DNA from: Xanthobacter dioxanivorans
GTDB lineage: Bacteria > Pseudomonadota > Alphaproteobacteria > Rhizobiales > Xanthobacteraceae
NCBI RefSeq assembly: GCF_016807805.1
Contig: NZ_CP063362.1
Location: forward strand, 2,655,001 to 2,719,000
Length of the DNA stretch: 64,000 nucleotides
Direction of reading: 5' to 3'
In this document: piece after piece, positions 9,021 to 17,413 of the stretch
Layout of the letters: each line of letters begins with the position of its first letter
How positions within the stretch are numbered: the first letter of the stretch is position 1
Notes under the pieces: model-generated
What the model was told of the DNA's origin: nothing
The model's input: the letters and a program-made list of their open reading frames with translations, nothing else
Database searches by the model: none
Made by a program: the position numbers and the translations under genes

Positions 9021-9174
9021 ACGACCTCTCCCCGAACATGGACGGCGGGCGGAAGCCTGCCGGGCGCGGAGCTGTCGTCCGAGACGGTTCGGCCACCGCG
9101 GCCATGCTCAACGTGGAGGGTATTTTTTTCCTGCGCGTGAGCCATGCGCGCCAAGATGTGTGGCGAGTTTTCGA

Positions 9175-9191
9175 TTTGTATCGTTTTGTAT
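9175..9191 (+). promoter_or_regulatory. Direct repeat TTTGTAT-N3-TTTGTAT, candidate response-regulator site
   Basis: Two identical TTTGTAT heptamers begin at 9175 and 9185, exactly 10 bp apart, in the intergenic region between the exporter operon (minus) and the response regulator (plus). OmpR/PhoB-family regulators bind head-to-tail half-sites with 10-11 bp spacing, so this is a natural candidate site for the adjacent regulator controlling one or both promoters. Confidence 0.5.
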
Positions 9192-9245
9192 ACCTCGGCG
9201 CGAGATGTTGAGTATCGGCCAGGATGCTGCTAGTTGTGAATCATT

Positions 9246-9962
9246 ATGGACCATAAAGTTCGCAGTATTCTTATCGTCGACGACGATTCAGACATTCGCC
9301 GGCTGGTCGGCGATTTCCTCACCCGCGAGGGTTTCCGGGTTGAGCTGGCGCAGGATGCGCGCGAGATGGCCGGCATTCTCAAGCGACATGAGGTGGACCT
9401 CATCATTCTGGACCTGATGCTGCCGGAGGAGGACGGCCTCAGCATCTGCCGTCGGCTGCGCGCCACCCTCACCGTGCCAATTCTGATGCTGACAGCCAAG
9501 GGCGACGAGACCGACCGGGTGGTGGGGTTGGAGCTCGGTGCTGACGATTATGTGGTGAAGCCCTTCGGCCCGCGGGAGCTGCTGGCGCGGGTGCGCGCCC
9601 TGTTGCGGCGCGCCAGCACACAACAGGCGCAGGCGCCGGTGCGGCGCTATGCCTTCGACCGCTTCCTGGCGGATCTCGACGCGCGCCAGTTGTTCGCCGA
9701 GGGCGAGCAACTGGTGCCGCTCACCAGTGCCGAGTTCGATCTGCTCTCCTGCTTCGTGCTGCGTCCACGCCGCGTGCTCTCGCGCGATCAGATCCTCGAT
9801 TGGGTGCACGGGCGCACCGCCGACCCGTTCGACCGTTCCGTGGACATCCTGGTGTCGCGGCTGCGCAAGAAGCTCGATGCGCTGAGCCCGGGCTGCAATC
9901 TCATCAGCACCGTGCGCAACGGCGGCTATCTCATGACGGCGCAGGTGAAGCAGGTGTCTTGA
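9246..9962 (+). CDS. OmpR-family two-component response regulator
   Basis: 238 residues. The receiver domain has the acidic pair in ILIVDDDSD, phosphoacceptor Asp56 (LIILDLMLP), the Thr in MLTAKG and the conserved Lys in VVKPFGPREL. A winged-helix DNA-binding domain occupies about residues 135-232 (LTSAEFDLLSCFVLRPRRVL, FDRSVDILVSRLRKKL). It is followed after 21 bp by the histidine kinase. Divergent placement from the HlyD/permease/ATPase operon suggests it controls that exporter, a common arrangement. Confidence 0.9.
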   Translation: MDHKVRSILIVDDDSDIRRLVGDFLTREGFRVELAQDAREMAGILKRHEVDLIILDLMLPEEDGLSICRRLRATLTVPILMLTAKGDETDRVVGLELGADDYVVKPFGPRELLARVRALLRRASTQQAQAPVRRYAFDRFLADLDARQLFAEGEQLVPLTSAEFDLLSCFVLRPRRVLSRDQILDWVHGRTADPFDRSVDILVSRLRKKLDALSPGCNLISTVRNGGYLMTAQVKQVS

Positions 9963-9983
9963 TGGGCGCCTCCTGACGGGGAA

Positions 9984-11324
9984 ATGCCAATGGGCCTCGG
10001 CCTGACAGCACGGGTTCTGTCCATCGCCGGCACCTTTTTGCTGGTGCTGTGGATCGGCTTCATCGTCGTCTTCTATCGGGCCAGCGGGCTCTCCCCCACC
10101 TCCAGCGGGCCGCCGCCGGCGCGGCTTCTCGCCATCGCCGACCTTCTCGCCTCCCTGCCATCACCGGCGCGCGCTGCCGCGCTGCCGGCCCTGCGCTCGC
10201 CATTGCTGGAGGTGGACCTGGTGTCGGCGGCCGAAGTTCCGGCCGGCTCGGATGAGATGAGCGAGCGCGAGGAACTGGAGCCCTATCGTACAGCGTTGGG
10301 AGACCGGCTGATCCGCATGCAGATCCGGCCCGGGGCGGAGCGCCGCCCGCTGTCGCAACTGCTCAGCGACCGCGCGGCGCCGCGGGCCTTCTATATCGCC
10401 CTCGATGGTCGCGAGGTGCTGGTGGCGGAGGCCCGCACGCCCTTCTTTGTCACCTTTTTCGGCCTGCCTGCCGGGGTTGGGGCGGGCCTGTTCGGAGCGG
10501 TCCTCGCCTGCGTGGTGCTGTTGCTGCTCCATCGCGAAATCCGCCCTCTGGCGCGGCTGGCGGCGGTGGCGGATCATATCGATCCCACCGGCGAGCCCGT
10601 GCCGCTACCCCACCTCAGGGCCTCGACGCCGGAGGTGCGCGCTCTGGTGAGCGCGTTCGAGCGGCTGCAGACGCGCATCCATGCCATGACGCGCGCGCGC
10701 CTCGCCCTCATCGGCGGCATCCAGCACGACGTGCGCAGCTTTGCCACGAGGCTCCGGCTACGCATCGATCAATTGCCGGACCCGGTGGAGCGCGAGCGGG
10801 CAGAAGCCGACATCCGCGACATGATCGAGCTGCTCGACAATGCCTTGCTCACGGCGCGCGCTGGCGTCGGCGCGCTGGACGAGGAGATGCTGGACCTCGC
10901 CTTGCTGGTGCGCACGGAGGCTGCGGACCTGAGGGCCGCCGGCCGGCCGGTGACGCTTGATACGGTGGCAGAGGGACCCGTGTGGGTGTTGGCGGACCGG
11001 CTGGCGCTGCGCCGGGTCATCGGCAACATCATCGACAATGCCATCAAATATGGCCAGCGTGCCCGAGTGCGACTGACCGTGATCGGGGATCAGGTGCGTC
11101 TCGTGGTGCGCGATGACGGACCCGGATTTCCGCCGCCGATGCGGGACGTGCTGATGGAGCCGTTCATGCGGGCCGAGCCCTCGCGGGCGCGGCGCACCGG
11201 CGGCGCCGGCCTGGGCCTTGCGGTGGCGCGCGGCTTGGTGGAAGCCCATGGTGGCACCATTGAGCTCGGCGAGGGGCCGGGTGGACAGGTGCTCATCACC
11301 CTGGCCCTGTTCCGCCCGGGTTGA
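9984..11324 (+). CDS. Sensor histidine kinase
   Basis: 446 residues. Two transmembrane segments (about residues 13-32 and 153-183) flank a periplasmic sensor of roughly 120 residues with no recognised ligand-binding motif. A HAMP-like segment (HREIRPLARLAAVADHID) precedes the H-box with phosphorylatable His248 (IGGIQHDVRSFATRL). The catalytic domain has an N-box (NIIDNAIKYG), a G1 box (DDGPGF) and a G2 box (GGAGLGLAVARGLVEAHGG). It partners with the upstream regulator. The H-box has Val where many kinases have Leu (HDVRS, not HDLRT). Its 3' end is 6 bp from the convergent lipoprotein gene. Confidence 0.9.
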   Translation: MPMGLGLTARVLSIAGTFLLVLWIGFIVVFYRASGLSPTSSGPPPARLLAIADLLASLPSPARAAALPALRSPLLEVDLVSAAEVPAGSDEMSEREELEPYRTALGDRLIRMQIRPGAERRPLSQLLSDRAAPRAFYIALDGREVLVAEARTPFFVTFFGLPAGVGAGLFGAVLACVVLLLLHREIRPLARLAAVADHIDPTGEPVPLPHLRASTPEVRALVSAFERLQTRIHAMTRARLALIGGIQHDVRSFATRLRLRIDQLPDPVERERAEADIRDMIELLDNALLTARAGVGALDEEMLDLALLVRTEAADLRAAGRPVTLDTVAEGPVWVLADRLALRRVIGNIIDNAIKYGQRARVRLTVIGDQVRLVVRDDGPGFPPPMRDVLMEPFMRAEPSRARRTGGAGLGLAVARGLVEAHGGTIELGEGPGGQVLITLALFRPG

Positions 11325-11330
11325 GGCGAT

Positions 11331-12035
11331 CTATTGCGGCCGGAGCTTGGCGACGGTCGTCCGCGCCAGCTCTTGCGCGCCCGCCTTGAGGCCGGTCCGA
11401 GCCGCATCCAGGGGATCAAGCGTGGCGCCGATGTCGAGGGCGTTGGGATACTGCTTCGTGACATAGGCCCACAGGATCCGTCCCGACCCGGGCTCGCGGA
11501 ACTCCACCGCATAGATCACCATCCCGGAAAGGCGTCCCTCGCCGTCGGCTGCGGCGGTGAGGCCGCTCATGGCGAAGCCCACGGGGGTCAGACGGGTCGC
11601 GGTGGCGAGCACCGGCACGCTGGCCTGGGCACCCGTCAGGGTGATGCTGAGCTCCACGGCGTCGGCTGCGGGCCCGGCGGCAAGGATGCCATGGCCGGCG
11701 AGAGCCGCGCGGAATTCGTGTTCCGCCGTGGCGGCGAGTTGCGCGCGCTCGGCGGCAGTGAGGGTGCCGAACTGCTGATCGGTCCCGCTGTAGATTCGCA
11801 CCGGCAGAAGGTGCACGGCGCGATAGCGGGCGAGGGCGTCCGCCGTTTCATAGCTGTAAGGCGTGCGCCGGCCCGTCCCCGGCGTGCTGGCGGCCAGATA
11901 GGGCGCGGAGGCGAGATCCTGGTAGCGATTGGGCGCCGGCGAATTGGCGCAGCCAGCGAGCGCCATCGCCACGAGGCCAAAGGGGAGCGCGCGCAACGGC
12001 GCCGAGATCAGGACGCGGGAGGAAGGACCAGTCAT
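11331..12035 (-). CDS. DUF3313-type lipoprotein
   Basis: 234 residues. The N-terminus is a lipoprotein signal with lipobox LAGC (PFGLVAMALAGCANS); the Cys would be lipidated and the protein anchored in the envelope. The rest is compatible with the DUF3313 family of outer-membrane-associated lipoproteins: YRAVHLLPVRIYSG, AELSITLTGAQ-like strands, and FREPGSGRILWAYVTK. ATG 12035 is chosen because it places the lipobox at a normal distance, although its ribosome binding site is weak. It converges on the histidine kinase gene. Function is unknown. Confidence 0.65.
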   Translation of the reverse strand: MTGPSSRVLISAPLRALPFGLVAMALAGCANSPAPNRYQDLASAPYLAASTPGTGRRTPYSYETADALARYRAVHLLPVRIYSGTDQQFGTLTAAERAQLAATAEHEFRAALAGHGILAAGPAADAVELSITLTGAQASVPVLATATRLTPVGFAMSGLTAAADGEGRLSGMVIYAVEFREPGSGRILWAYVTKQYPNALDIGATLDPLDAARTGLKAGAQELARTTVAKLRPQ

Positions 12036-12263
12036 GGAGCAGCCTGCCGGGATGCCGGGGAGGGTCGGCCCCAGGCCGCCACGAGGGCGGGGCCGGCGGT
12101 GCTTTTCACGACCTACCGTATCCCGGGAATGTCCGGGCGGTTTCAATTTGTAGCCCTGGGCCACGCATCGATATCGCAGGACTGCAACAAATTCCTACAA
12201 ACCGGAGAAGCCGCTGCAAATCCACCGCCGCACGATGAGCCCACTCAATGCACGGAGCTCATC

Positions 12264-12830
12264 ATGTCGGTCAGAACTCTCGCCGTGGCGCTCTTCGGCG
12301 CCACCATGGCAACCACAGCCCCCCTCGCTGCCTCCGCACAGGAGGCCACCCCGGTGCGCTATCTGGCACCGCCCGCCGTTGCCCAATCCGAAGGGTCCTA
12401 TGTGGAGGAGTGCGCTCCGCCGCTGGCAATGCTCGCTGATCGCCTGGAAATGGCCCGCCAGAACTATACCGGCGCCCGGCTGCGGCTGGTGCTGGCAGCG
12501 GCCCTGTCTGTCCAGGAGACGGCCATCGGCATCACGGTCGAACAGCAGGAGGACTGGCGCAGATATACCAACGCGCTGCTGGCGCTGGTGCCGGAGCGTG
12601 AGCGGATGCTCGCCCTCCTCGGCGCTGCCGATGGCAAGGACGATCCCAAGGGACCCGAGGCGTTCGGCCGGGCTGAGGCGGTCGCCGATACGCTCATTGC
12701 CTACACCACCAAGGCGCAGGCTCTTAAGTCGGCGGTGGCGAACCTGCGCGGCAAGCTCTCGCCGCAGCAGCTGGAGGCAGCGCGTATTCCCCGGCTGCAG
12801 CCCGGCATCACGGGCGTGGAGCCGTTCTGA
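12264..12830 (+). CDS. Secreted LTXXQ/Spy-like periplasmic protein
   Basis: 188 residues with a signal peptide (VRTLAVALFGATMATTAPLAASAQE) and a helical mature region typical of the LTXXQ-motif family, for example CAPPLAMLADRLEMARQNY near residue 52 and GKLSPQQLEAARIPRLQPG near the C-terminus (LSPQQ resembles the LTxxQ motif). Members of this group act as periplasmic helical chaperones or stress sensors; no specific role can be assigned. CGGAG lies upstream of the ATG. Next to another small exported protein on the same strand. Confidence 0.6.
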   Translation: MSVRTLAVALFGATMATTAPLAASAQEATPVRYLAPPAVAQSEGSYVEECAPPLAMLADRLEMARQNYTGARLRLVLAAALSVQETAIGITVEQQEDWRRYTNALLALVPERERMLALLGAADGKDDPKGPEAFGRAEAVADTLIAYTTKAQALKSAVANLRGKLSPQQLEAARIPRLQPGITGVEPF

Positions 12831-12912
12831 GCCTTGTTCTTTTGGCCGGCCATGCGCTGTGTCCGGCGCGTGAGCAGGTTTCATTTTTCATTCATCCGCC
12901 AGGAGACGATCG

Positions 12913-13155
12913 ATGCGGACCATTCTTGTTCTCGCCTTTGCCCTGATAGGGGGCACGGCCCAGGCGCAGCAAATGTCGCGTCAGCAGATGATGCAGCTGA
13001 AGTCGGCCTGCGAGGGGGACGTGCGACGCTTGTGCAGCGGCATACAGCCCGGCGGTGGGCGCCTGCTCGGCTGTTTGCAGCAGAATGCGGCAAATCTGTC
13101 TCAGCCCTGCACCGAAGCGCTGATGGCCGCCAAGGCGGGCCGTCCGCAGCCCTGA
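12913..13155 (+). CDS. Small secreted cysteine-rich-repeat protein
   Basis: 80 residues: a signal peptide (MRTILVLAFALIGGTAQAQ) and one Cys-rich unit, CEGDVRRLCSGIQPGGGRLL, then GCLQQNAANLSQPCTEAL. Four Cys in the C..D...LC...PGGGR...CL......L...C pattern match the bacterial version of the Golgi GLG1-type cysteine-rich repeat, found in many small rhizobial exported proteins. The likely ribosome binding site is AGGAG nine bases upstream. Function unknown. Confidence 0.7.
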   Translation: MRTILVLAFALIGGTAQAQQMSRQQMMQLKSACEGDVRRLCSGIQPGGGRLLGCLQQNAANLSQPCTEALMAAKAGRPQP

Positions 13156-13186
13156 GCGGCCCGGGCCGCGTTCACGGCTCGGGCCT

Positions 13187-13223
13187 GGATCATTTCATCG
13201 TTCGAAAGGCGATGAAATGATCC
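13187..13223. repeat. Perfect 14-bp inverted repeat with 9-nt loop
   Basis: GGATCATTTCATCG at 13187-13200 is repeated inverted at 13210-13223 around a 9-nt loop (TTCGAAAGG). It lies between two genes pointing towards each other, so it could be a bidirectional terminator, but there is no T-run on either side. It also forms the last codons of the truncated ligase gene, so it may be a repeated palindromic element that marks the deletion end point. Confidence 0.6.
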
Positions 13224-13638
13224 TTCGGCCGCCATCCCCTTGCATCAATGACAGTCCGATCATCGGCAGCACATTGCGTAACGCCTCTGCAATGGTCTGG
13301 CCGATCGGCAGGGATGCCCTTCGGCAGATCAGCACCGGCATGCGGGTGCGCGCGGCGAGACGCTCCAGTTCCTGGGGCCTGTAGGCGGGGCTGATCGGCA
13401 CCGCGACGGCCCCGACCTTCTGGCAGGCGTGGTAGCCGATGGCGAGGTCCGGGCAACTGGGCAGGTAGAGGCCGACGGGCGGGCCCGGACCGGCGCCGAG
13501 GCTCGCGAGGAGACCGGCCAGCCGCGCGGCCCGTCGGTTGAAGCCGCCGTAGGTGATGATGTCGTTCTCGAAAAGGATGAACGGCTTGTCCGGAAACCAC
13601 GCGGCGGTGGTTTCGAGCATCTGTCCGAGGGTCAGCAA
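13195..13638 (-). pseudogene. Truncated acyl-CoA ligase (N-terminal fragment)
   Basis: 147 residues with a clear N-terminal region of an AMP-forming acyl-CoA synthetase: LGQMLETTAAWFPDKPFILF, ITYGGFNRRAARLAGLLASL, GLYLPSCPDLAIGYHACQKV, GAVAVPISPAYRPQELERL. Family enzymes have over 500 residues; the P-loop, adenylation core and C-terminal lysine domain are all missing. Homology fades near residue 125, and the final residues (IISSPFER) are encoded by the inverted repeat at 13187-13223. It is therefore a broken gene. It lies downstream of the MaoC-like gene on the same strand. Confidence 0.75.
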
Positions 13639-13767
13639 GGCAGGGGTGTCCCTTTCGCGATCTTCTCGGGCCGGCTCAGGCCATGCCCATCTGGTCCGGC
13701 GCCGCGCGGCCGCGCCTCCGGGTCCGATGGTTGCGCGCCCGCCGGCAACCCGGCGGGGCGAGGCGGC

Positions 13768-14208
13768 TCACGCCGCCTGCCGGGGGAGCCAGGCGAGGAT
13801 ATGGGTGGCCACGCTCACGACGACGCCGTCCTGGTTGCGCGCCTCCACCTGCGCCATGGAGCGTCGCCGCTCAAGGTCGATGGCGACGATGCGGTAGTCG
13901 ACGGTGATCGTGTCGCCGAAGAAGACCGGCGCGGTGAAGCGGATGCGGTCGTAGCCGTAGGACAGGGCGATCTCGTCGGACGTGTCACCGGTGCGCCGCG
14001 CCACGATGCCGGCCACGGTGGACATGAAGCCCACCATCAGCGCGCCGTGGGCCTGAAGCCGGCCGTACCGCGAGGCTTCCATGTAGGCCTTGTTGACATG
14101 ATTGGGGGCGAAGTCGCCGGTGATGCCGGCGAACAGATAGACGTCCGTCTCCCCGACCGTCTTCGTGAACGTCGCGGTCTCGCCGACGCTGACGTGGAAT
14201 GGCGTCAT
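13768..14208 (-). CDS. MaoC-like acyl-CoA hydratase
   Basis: 146 residues, a single hot-dog domain of the R-specific enoyl-CoA hydratase type. The catalytic dyad is visible as Asp32 and His37 in ITGDFAPNHVN, followed by the HGALMVGFMSTVAG helix. It would hydrate a 2-enoyl-CoA or related thioester. AGGGGAGG precedes ATG 14208. It lies upstream of the truncated ligase gene and downstream of the 3-hydroxyacyl-CoA dehydrogenase gene. The substrate is unknown. Confidence 0.78.
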   Translation of the reverse strand: MTPFHVSVGETATFTKTVGETDVYLFAGITGDFAPNHVNKAYMEASRYGRLQAHGALMVGFMSTVAGIVARRTGDTSDEIALSYGYDRIRFTAPVFFGDTITVDYRIVAIDLERRRSMAQVEARNQDGVVVSVATHILAWLPRQAA

Positions 14209-14294
14209 CTTTCCTCCCCTGTCGTCCCGCGAGGCGATGTGACCTGCGGGCGGAGCTGCTCTGTCCCCGTTCCGAAGCCTGCGGCCGTCTAAAA

Positions 14295-14335
14295 ATATCA
14301 ATAGATAGATATATTAAGTATCATGTGATTGATAT
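14295..14335 (-). promoter_or_regulatory. Two candidate BadR-like operators upstream of the MaoC gene
   Basis: ATATCAATAGATAGATAT at 14295-14312 matches the consensus ATGTCAATKCATTGAYAT seen at the badH and aliB promoters at 14 of 18 positions. A second imperfect inverted repeat, TATCA-N6-TGATA (14319-14334), follows. The stretch is AT-rich within GC-rich DNA, as a regulated promoter would be. No convincing -10 was identified. Confidence 0.35.
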
Positions 14336-14505
14336 GAAATCATCCCAGCGAAGACAGCGGAAACATGTTCCGCTCCCGGTGAGGACGTCCGCCCAGTCCA
14401 GGGGCGAGCGGGGCCTTCCCGAGACACACATCGTCGCCACCATCCCGGCCGCAATCCGGAGCACTGGCGCCAGGGCCTGCCCCGCAAGGCGAGGCCGGCC
14501 CTTTC

Positions 14506-16047
14506 TCAATCCGGATGGTGCAGCGGCAGGCCGAGCCGGGCGCGGCGCTTCAGCCACGGGCTCGGCCGGTAGCGCGGATCGCCGTAGAAATCGGACATGG
14601 CTTCGAGGATCCGCAGGATCCGCCCCGGCCCGATCTCGTCGCCCAGCCGCAGCGGGCCGCGCGGATATCCAAGGCCCAGCTCCACCGCCCGGTCGATGTC
14701 CTGCGGAACCGCGACGCGCTGCTGCGCCATGTCCGCCCCCACATTGACGATGGCGGCGTGGATCCGCTGCGCGATGAAGCCCGGGCTGTCATGGATGAGC
14801 GTGACCGCGGCACCGTCGGCAGCGAACAGCGCGTGCGCTGCTGCGCGAACCGCCGGATCGGTGGCGGGGCTTCCCATGAGCGTGCGCCGCCGGCCGAGCC
14901 CGGACGGATCGATGGCGACCACCTGGCGGGGATCGAGATTCTCCGCCAGCGCCGCCGTGCCGGCATCCTCGCCCCAGGGCGTGACGACGGCGAGCGCGGC
15001 CGCGGACGGCCGGGGCCCCTGCTCCAGCGTCGCGCCGGCGGCGGTGCCGATGGCCGCCACCGCCGCCTGGGCCTCTGCGTCCCGGCCGCTGACCCAGACC
15101 CTGAGCCCGTTCGGCCGGATGTCCGGCACCGGCGGCTCGGCCGGCTTTTGCGCCTTGCCGTCCGCATAGAGGTAGAAGCCCCGCCCGGTCTTGCGCCCGA
15201 GCAGGCCGCCGGCGCGGCGGGTCGCGGCCAGCACGGAGGGGCGATAGCGTGGCTCCTCGTAATACTGGTGGTAGATGGATTCCAGCACCGGCACGGACAC
15301 GTCGAGGCCGGTCAGGTCGAGCAGCTCGAACGGGCCGAGGCGGAACCCGGCGGCCTCTGTCATCACAAGGTCCACGTCGGCGAAGCTCGCGATCCCCTCG
15401 GAGACGATGCGCAGCGCCTCGGTGAGATAGCCGCGCCCCGCATGGTTGACCACGAAGCCCGGCGTGTCGCTGGCCCGCACCGGGTGGTGGCCCATGCGGC
15501 GGGCGACCTGCGTGAGGCGGTCGAGCACCGGCGCGTCGGTGAGCACCCCGCCGATCACCTCCACCACCTTCATCAAGGGAACCGGATTGAAGAAGTGGAA
15601 GCCCGCCACCCGCCCCGGAAGGCGCGCGGCTGCGGCGAACCCGGTCACCGAAAGCGAAGAGGTGTTGGTGGCGATGATGCAGTCGTCCCGCACCGATTGC
15701 TCGAGCCCCGCCAGCACCTGTTGCTTGATGTCCATGCGCTCGGCCACCGCCTCGACCACCAGGTCGCAATGGGCGAAGGCGGCATAGCCGGCCTGCGGCC
15801 CGGCATCGGTGCCGTGGATGCGGGCGATGGCGGCCTCGGCCGCCTCGGCGCTGATCTGCCCTTTCTCCGCCTTCCGGCGGATCATGCCGGCGCAGGCCTG
15901 CTTCGCCACCTCGATCGTCTTCGGGTCGGCATCCGCGAGCCGCACCTGCATGCCGGCCTCGGCGGCGATCTGGGCGATGCCCCGCCCCATGATGCCGGCG
16001 CCGACGATGCCGAGGGTGGTGTCGCGGTGCAATTCGTTTCGAGCCAT
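14506..16047 (-). CDS. 3-hydroxyacyl-CoA dehydrogenase, two-domain (PaaH/FadB2-like)
   Basis: 513 residues. The Rossmann fold has GIVGAGIMGRGIAQIAAEAG (residues 13-32) and the catalytic region has VAGFHFFNPVPLMKVVEV, followed by the C-terminal dimerisation domain (FGPFELLDLTGLD-like) and a second related domain ending near PRGPLRLGDEIGPGRIL. This matches the long PaaH type that oxidises 3-hydroxyacyl-CoA to 3-ketoacyl-CoA with NAD. The start ATG 16047 is chosen over one 21 codons upstream because the extension is not conserved-looking. It could complete beta-oxidation of pimeloyl-CoA, for which no other dehydrogenase is visible in the window. Confidence 0.85.
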   Translation of the reverse strand: MARNELHRDTTLGIVGAGIMGRGIAQIAAEAGMQVRLADADPKTIEVAKQACAGMIRRKAEKGQISAEAAEAAIARIHGTDAGPQAGYAAFAHCDLVVEAVAERMDIKQQVLAGLEQSVRDDCIIATNTSSLSVTGFAAAARLPGRVAGFHFFNPVPLMKVVEVIGGVLTDAPVLDRLTQVARRMGHHPVRASDTPGFVVNHAGRGYLTEALRIVSEGIASFADVDLVMTEAAGFRLGPFELLDLTGLDVSVPVLESIYHQYYEEPRYRPSVLAATRRAGGLLGRKTGRGFYLYADGKAQKPAEPPVPDIRPNGLRVWVSGRDAEAQAAVAAIGTAAGATLEQGPRPSAAALAVVTPWGEDAGTAALAENLDPRQVVAIDPSGLGRRRTLMGSPATDPAVRAAAHALFAADGAAVTLIHDSPGFIAQRIHAAIVNVGADMAQQRVAVPQDIDRAVELGLGYPRGPLRLGDEIGPGRILRILEAMSDFYGDPRYRPSPWLKRRARLGLPLHHPD

Positions 16048-16149
16048 AGCGCCCTGCCATGCTTGACGGTGAAAGGTCCTGCCGCTGCCGTCCGGCAGTC
16101 CCCGAGCCATTTCCCGCGCGCTTCACGCGGAGAAAACACCGGTGGATTT

Positions 16150-16167
16150 ACATCAATGTATTTATAT
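16150..16167 (-). promoter_or_regulatory. Candidate BadR-like operator upstream of the 3-hydroxyacyl-CoA dehydrogenase gene
   Basis: ACATCAATGTATTTATAT matches ATGTCAATKCATTGAYAT at 14 of 18 positions and, as at the badH and aliB promoters, the minus-strand -35-like TTGATG falls inside it. It lies about 100 bp upstream of the start codon. The match is weaker than at badH and aliB. Confidence 0.35.
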
Positions 16168-16236
16168 ACTGGAACACGCCGCCACGTCGCCTGAAAACGT
16201 GGCCGCGCGCCGCGCGACCCGGCGGAAGATGCGGAT

Positions 16237-16725
16237 CTACGCCTGCGCCCCGACCGCCACGGTGTCCGTGCTTTCGGCGCCCGACCGACGCATCCAGCGG
16301 CCGGTGAAGGTGCCGGCGGCGACGACGGCCTCCGGATCGCCCGGCCGGGTGGTCAGCTCGATGCGGAAGATGCCGGTGAGCCCCTTACGGCTGACCTGCG
16401 TCGCCGAGGCAAGCACGGTGGACCCGCCCGGGGCGGGGCGGATGAAGGTCAGGTCCGAGCCCATGGTCAGGATCGTGCCGTCATAGAAGCCGGCCGCGCC
16501 GAAGGCCATGTCGGCAAGCGTCCACAGGGCCCCGCCATGGCAGCTGCCGTGGCCGTTCATCTGTCCGGGATCGACATCCATGGTCAGCAGCGCCCGACCC
16601 TTCTCGGCCTCGACGAGGCGGATGGGAAGGGTCGAAGAGAAGGCATTGACCTCGAACAGACGCTCGATCCGTTCCCTCAGGCTCCGCGCACCGGTATCGT
16701 GGTCGGCCATGGTGTTTCCCGTCAT
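16237..16725 (-). CDS. PaaI-type hot-dog acyl-CoA thioesterase
   Basis: 162 residues. The segment MNGHGSCHGGALWTLADMAF contains the HGGxxxxLaD motif of PaaI-family thioesterases, followed by LTFIRPAPGGSTVLASATQV. These enzymes release free CoA from trapped or toxic pathway thioesters. ATG 16725 overlaps the TetR stop (ATGA), so the two are coupled; it is the last gene of the long operon starting with livH at 29310. Probably a salvage function for dead-end ring-derived CoA esters (inference). Confidence 0.8.
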   Translation of the reverse strand: MTGNTMADHDTGARSLRERIERLFEVNAFSSTLPIRLVEAEKGRALLTMDVDPGQMNGHGSCHGGALWTLADMAFGAAGFYDGTILTMGSDLTFIRPAPGGSTVLASATQVSRKGLTGIFRIELTTRPGDPEAVVAAGTFTGRWMRRSGAESTDTVAVGAQA

Positions 16726-17411
16726 GCTCGCGAATTGCGTGGGCCGAGGTCGTTGCGCGCATCCCTGTCGCGCAGCTCGGCGCGGTGGAGCTGCCCCACC
16801 GGCGTCAGGACCCCGGCGAGGAGGATGTCGAGGCTGTCCACGATGTATTCCTCGAGCGTCAGCCGAGACTTGAAATACCAGCTCTTGAGCGCCCATCCAT
16901 GGGCCACGAGCACGAGCTGGTAGGTCAGCACGTCCACGTTCAGCTTGCGGATGAGGCCGGCTTTCATGCAGGCGACAATGGCGTTGGCGATGATGTCGTT
17001 GGTTTCCGTCTCGCGCTGCTGGATCAGCTCCCGCCGGTCGGGGGACAGCGACTTGGTGGAGCGGTAGGCGAGAACGGTTGCTGCACGATGCCCGTCCACC
17101 ACCCGGCAATAGGCCTCCACCGCCCGCATCAGGCGCTCCAGCGGATCGGTGAAATTCTCCATCGCCTTGGGAATCTCGCGCGCATAGGCCTCCACCACCT
17201 GCAGCAGGACGAGCAGCAGGACGTCCTCCTTCTCGCGCACGTAGAGGTAGACCAGCCCGGCGCTGACGCCGGCCTTCTTGGCGATGTCCTTGATCGTCGT
17301 CTTGTAGAACCCCTGCTCGGAGAAGAGCTGCGTCGCCGCGACGACGATCTGGTGGCGGCGCTTCTCGACGAGATCCGGATCCTCGACAATGGAGGTGACA
17401 TCCGTCTTCAT
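16722..17411 (-). CDS. TetR-family transcriptional regulator
   Basis: 229 residues. The N-terminal helix-turn-helix is clear: AATQLFSEQGFYKTTIKDIAKKAGVSAGLVYLYVREKEDVL, here split as residues about 25-65, and it is followed by an all-helical ligand domain. TetR proteins of this type commonly respond to acyl-CoA intermediates. It is encoded inside the operon it probably controls, 2 bp after the SDR and overlapping the thioesterase. The TGAATANTCATTCA repeats upstream of livH (29418) and the acyl-CoA dehydrogenase gene (30685) are candidate targets. The ligand is unknown. Confidence 0.85.
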   Translation of the reverse strand: MKTDVTSIVEDPDLVEKRRHQIVVAATQLFSEQGFYKTTIKDIAKKAGVSAGLVYLYVREKEDVLLLVLLQVVEAYAREIPKAMENFTDPLERLMRAVEAYCRVVDGHRAATVLAYRSTKSLSPDRRELIQQRETETNDIIANAIVACMKAGLIRKLNVDVLTYQLVLVAHGWALKSWYFKSRLTLEEYIVDSLDILLAGVLTPVGQLHRAELRDRDARNDLGPRNSRA

Positions 17412-17413
17412 GG

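Noticed and set aside
13187..13223. Palindrome as a standard intrinsic terminator
   Set aside because: The stem is perfect but AT-rich at its top and has no T-run on either strand; it is kept as a repeat of unknown role.
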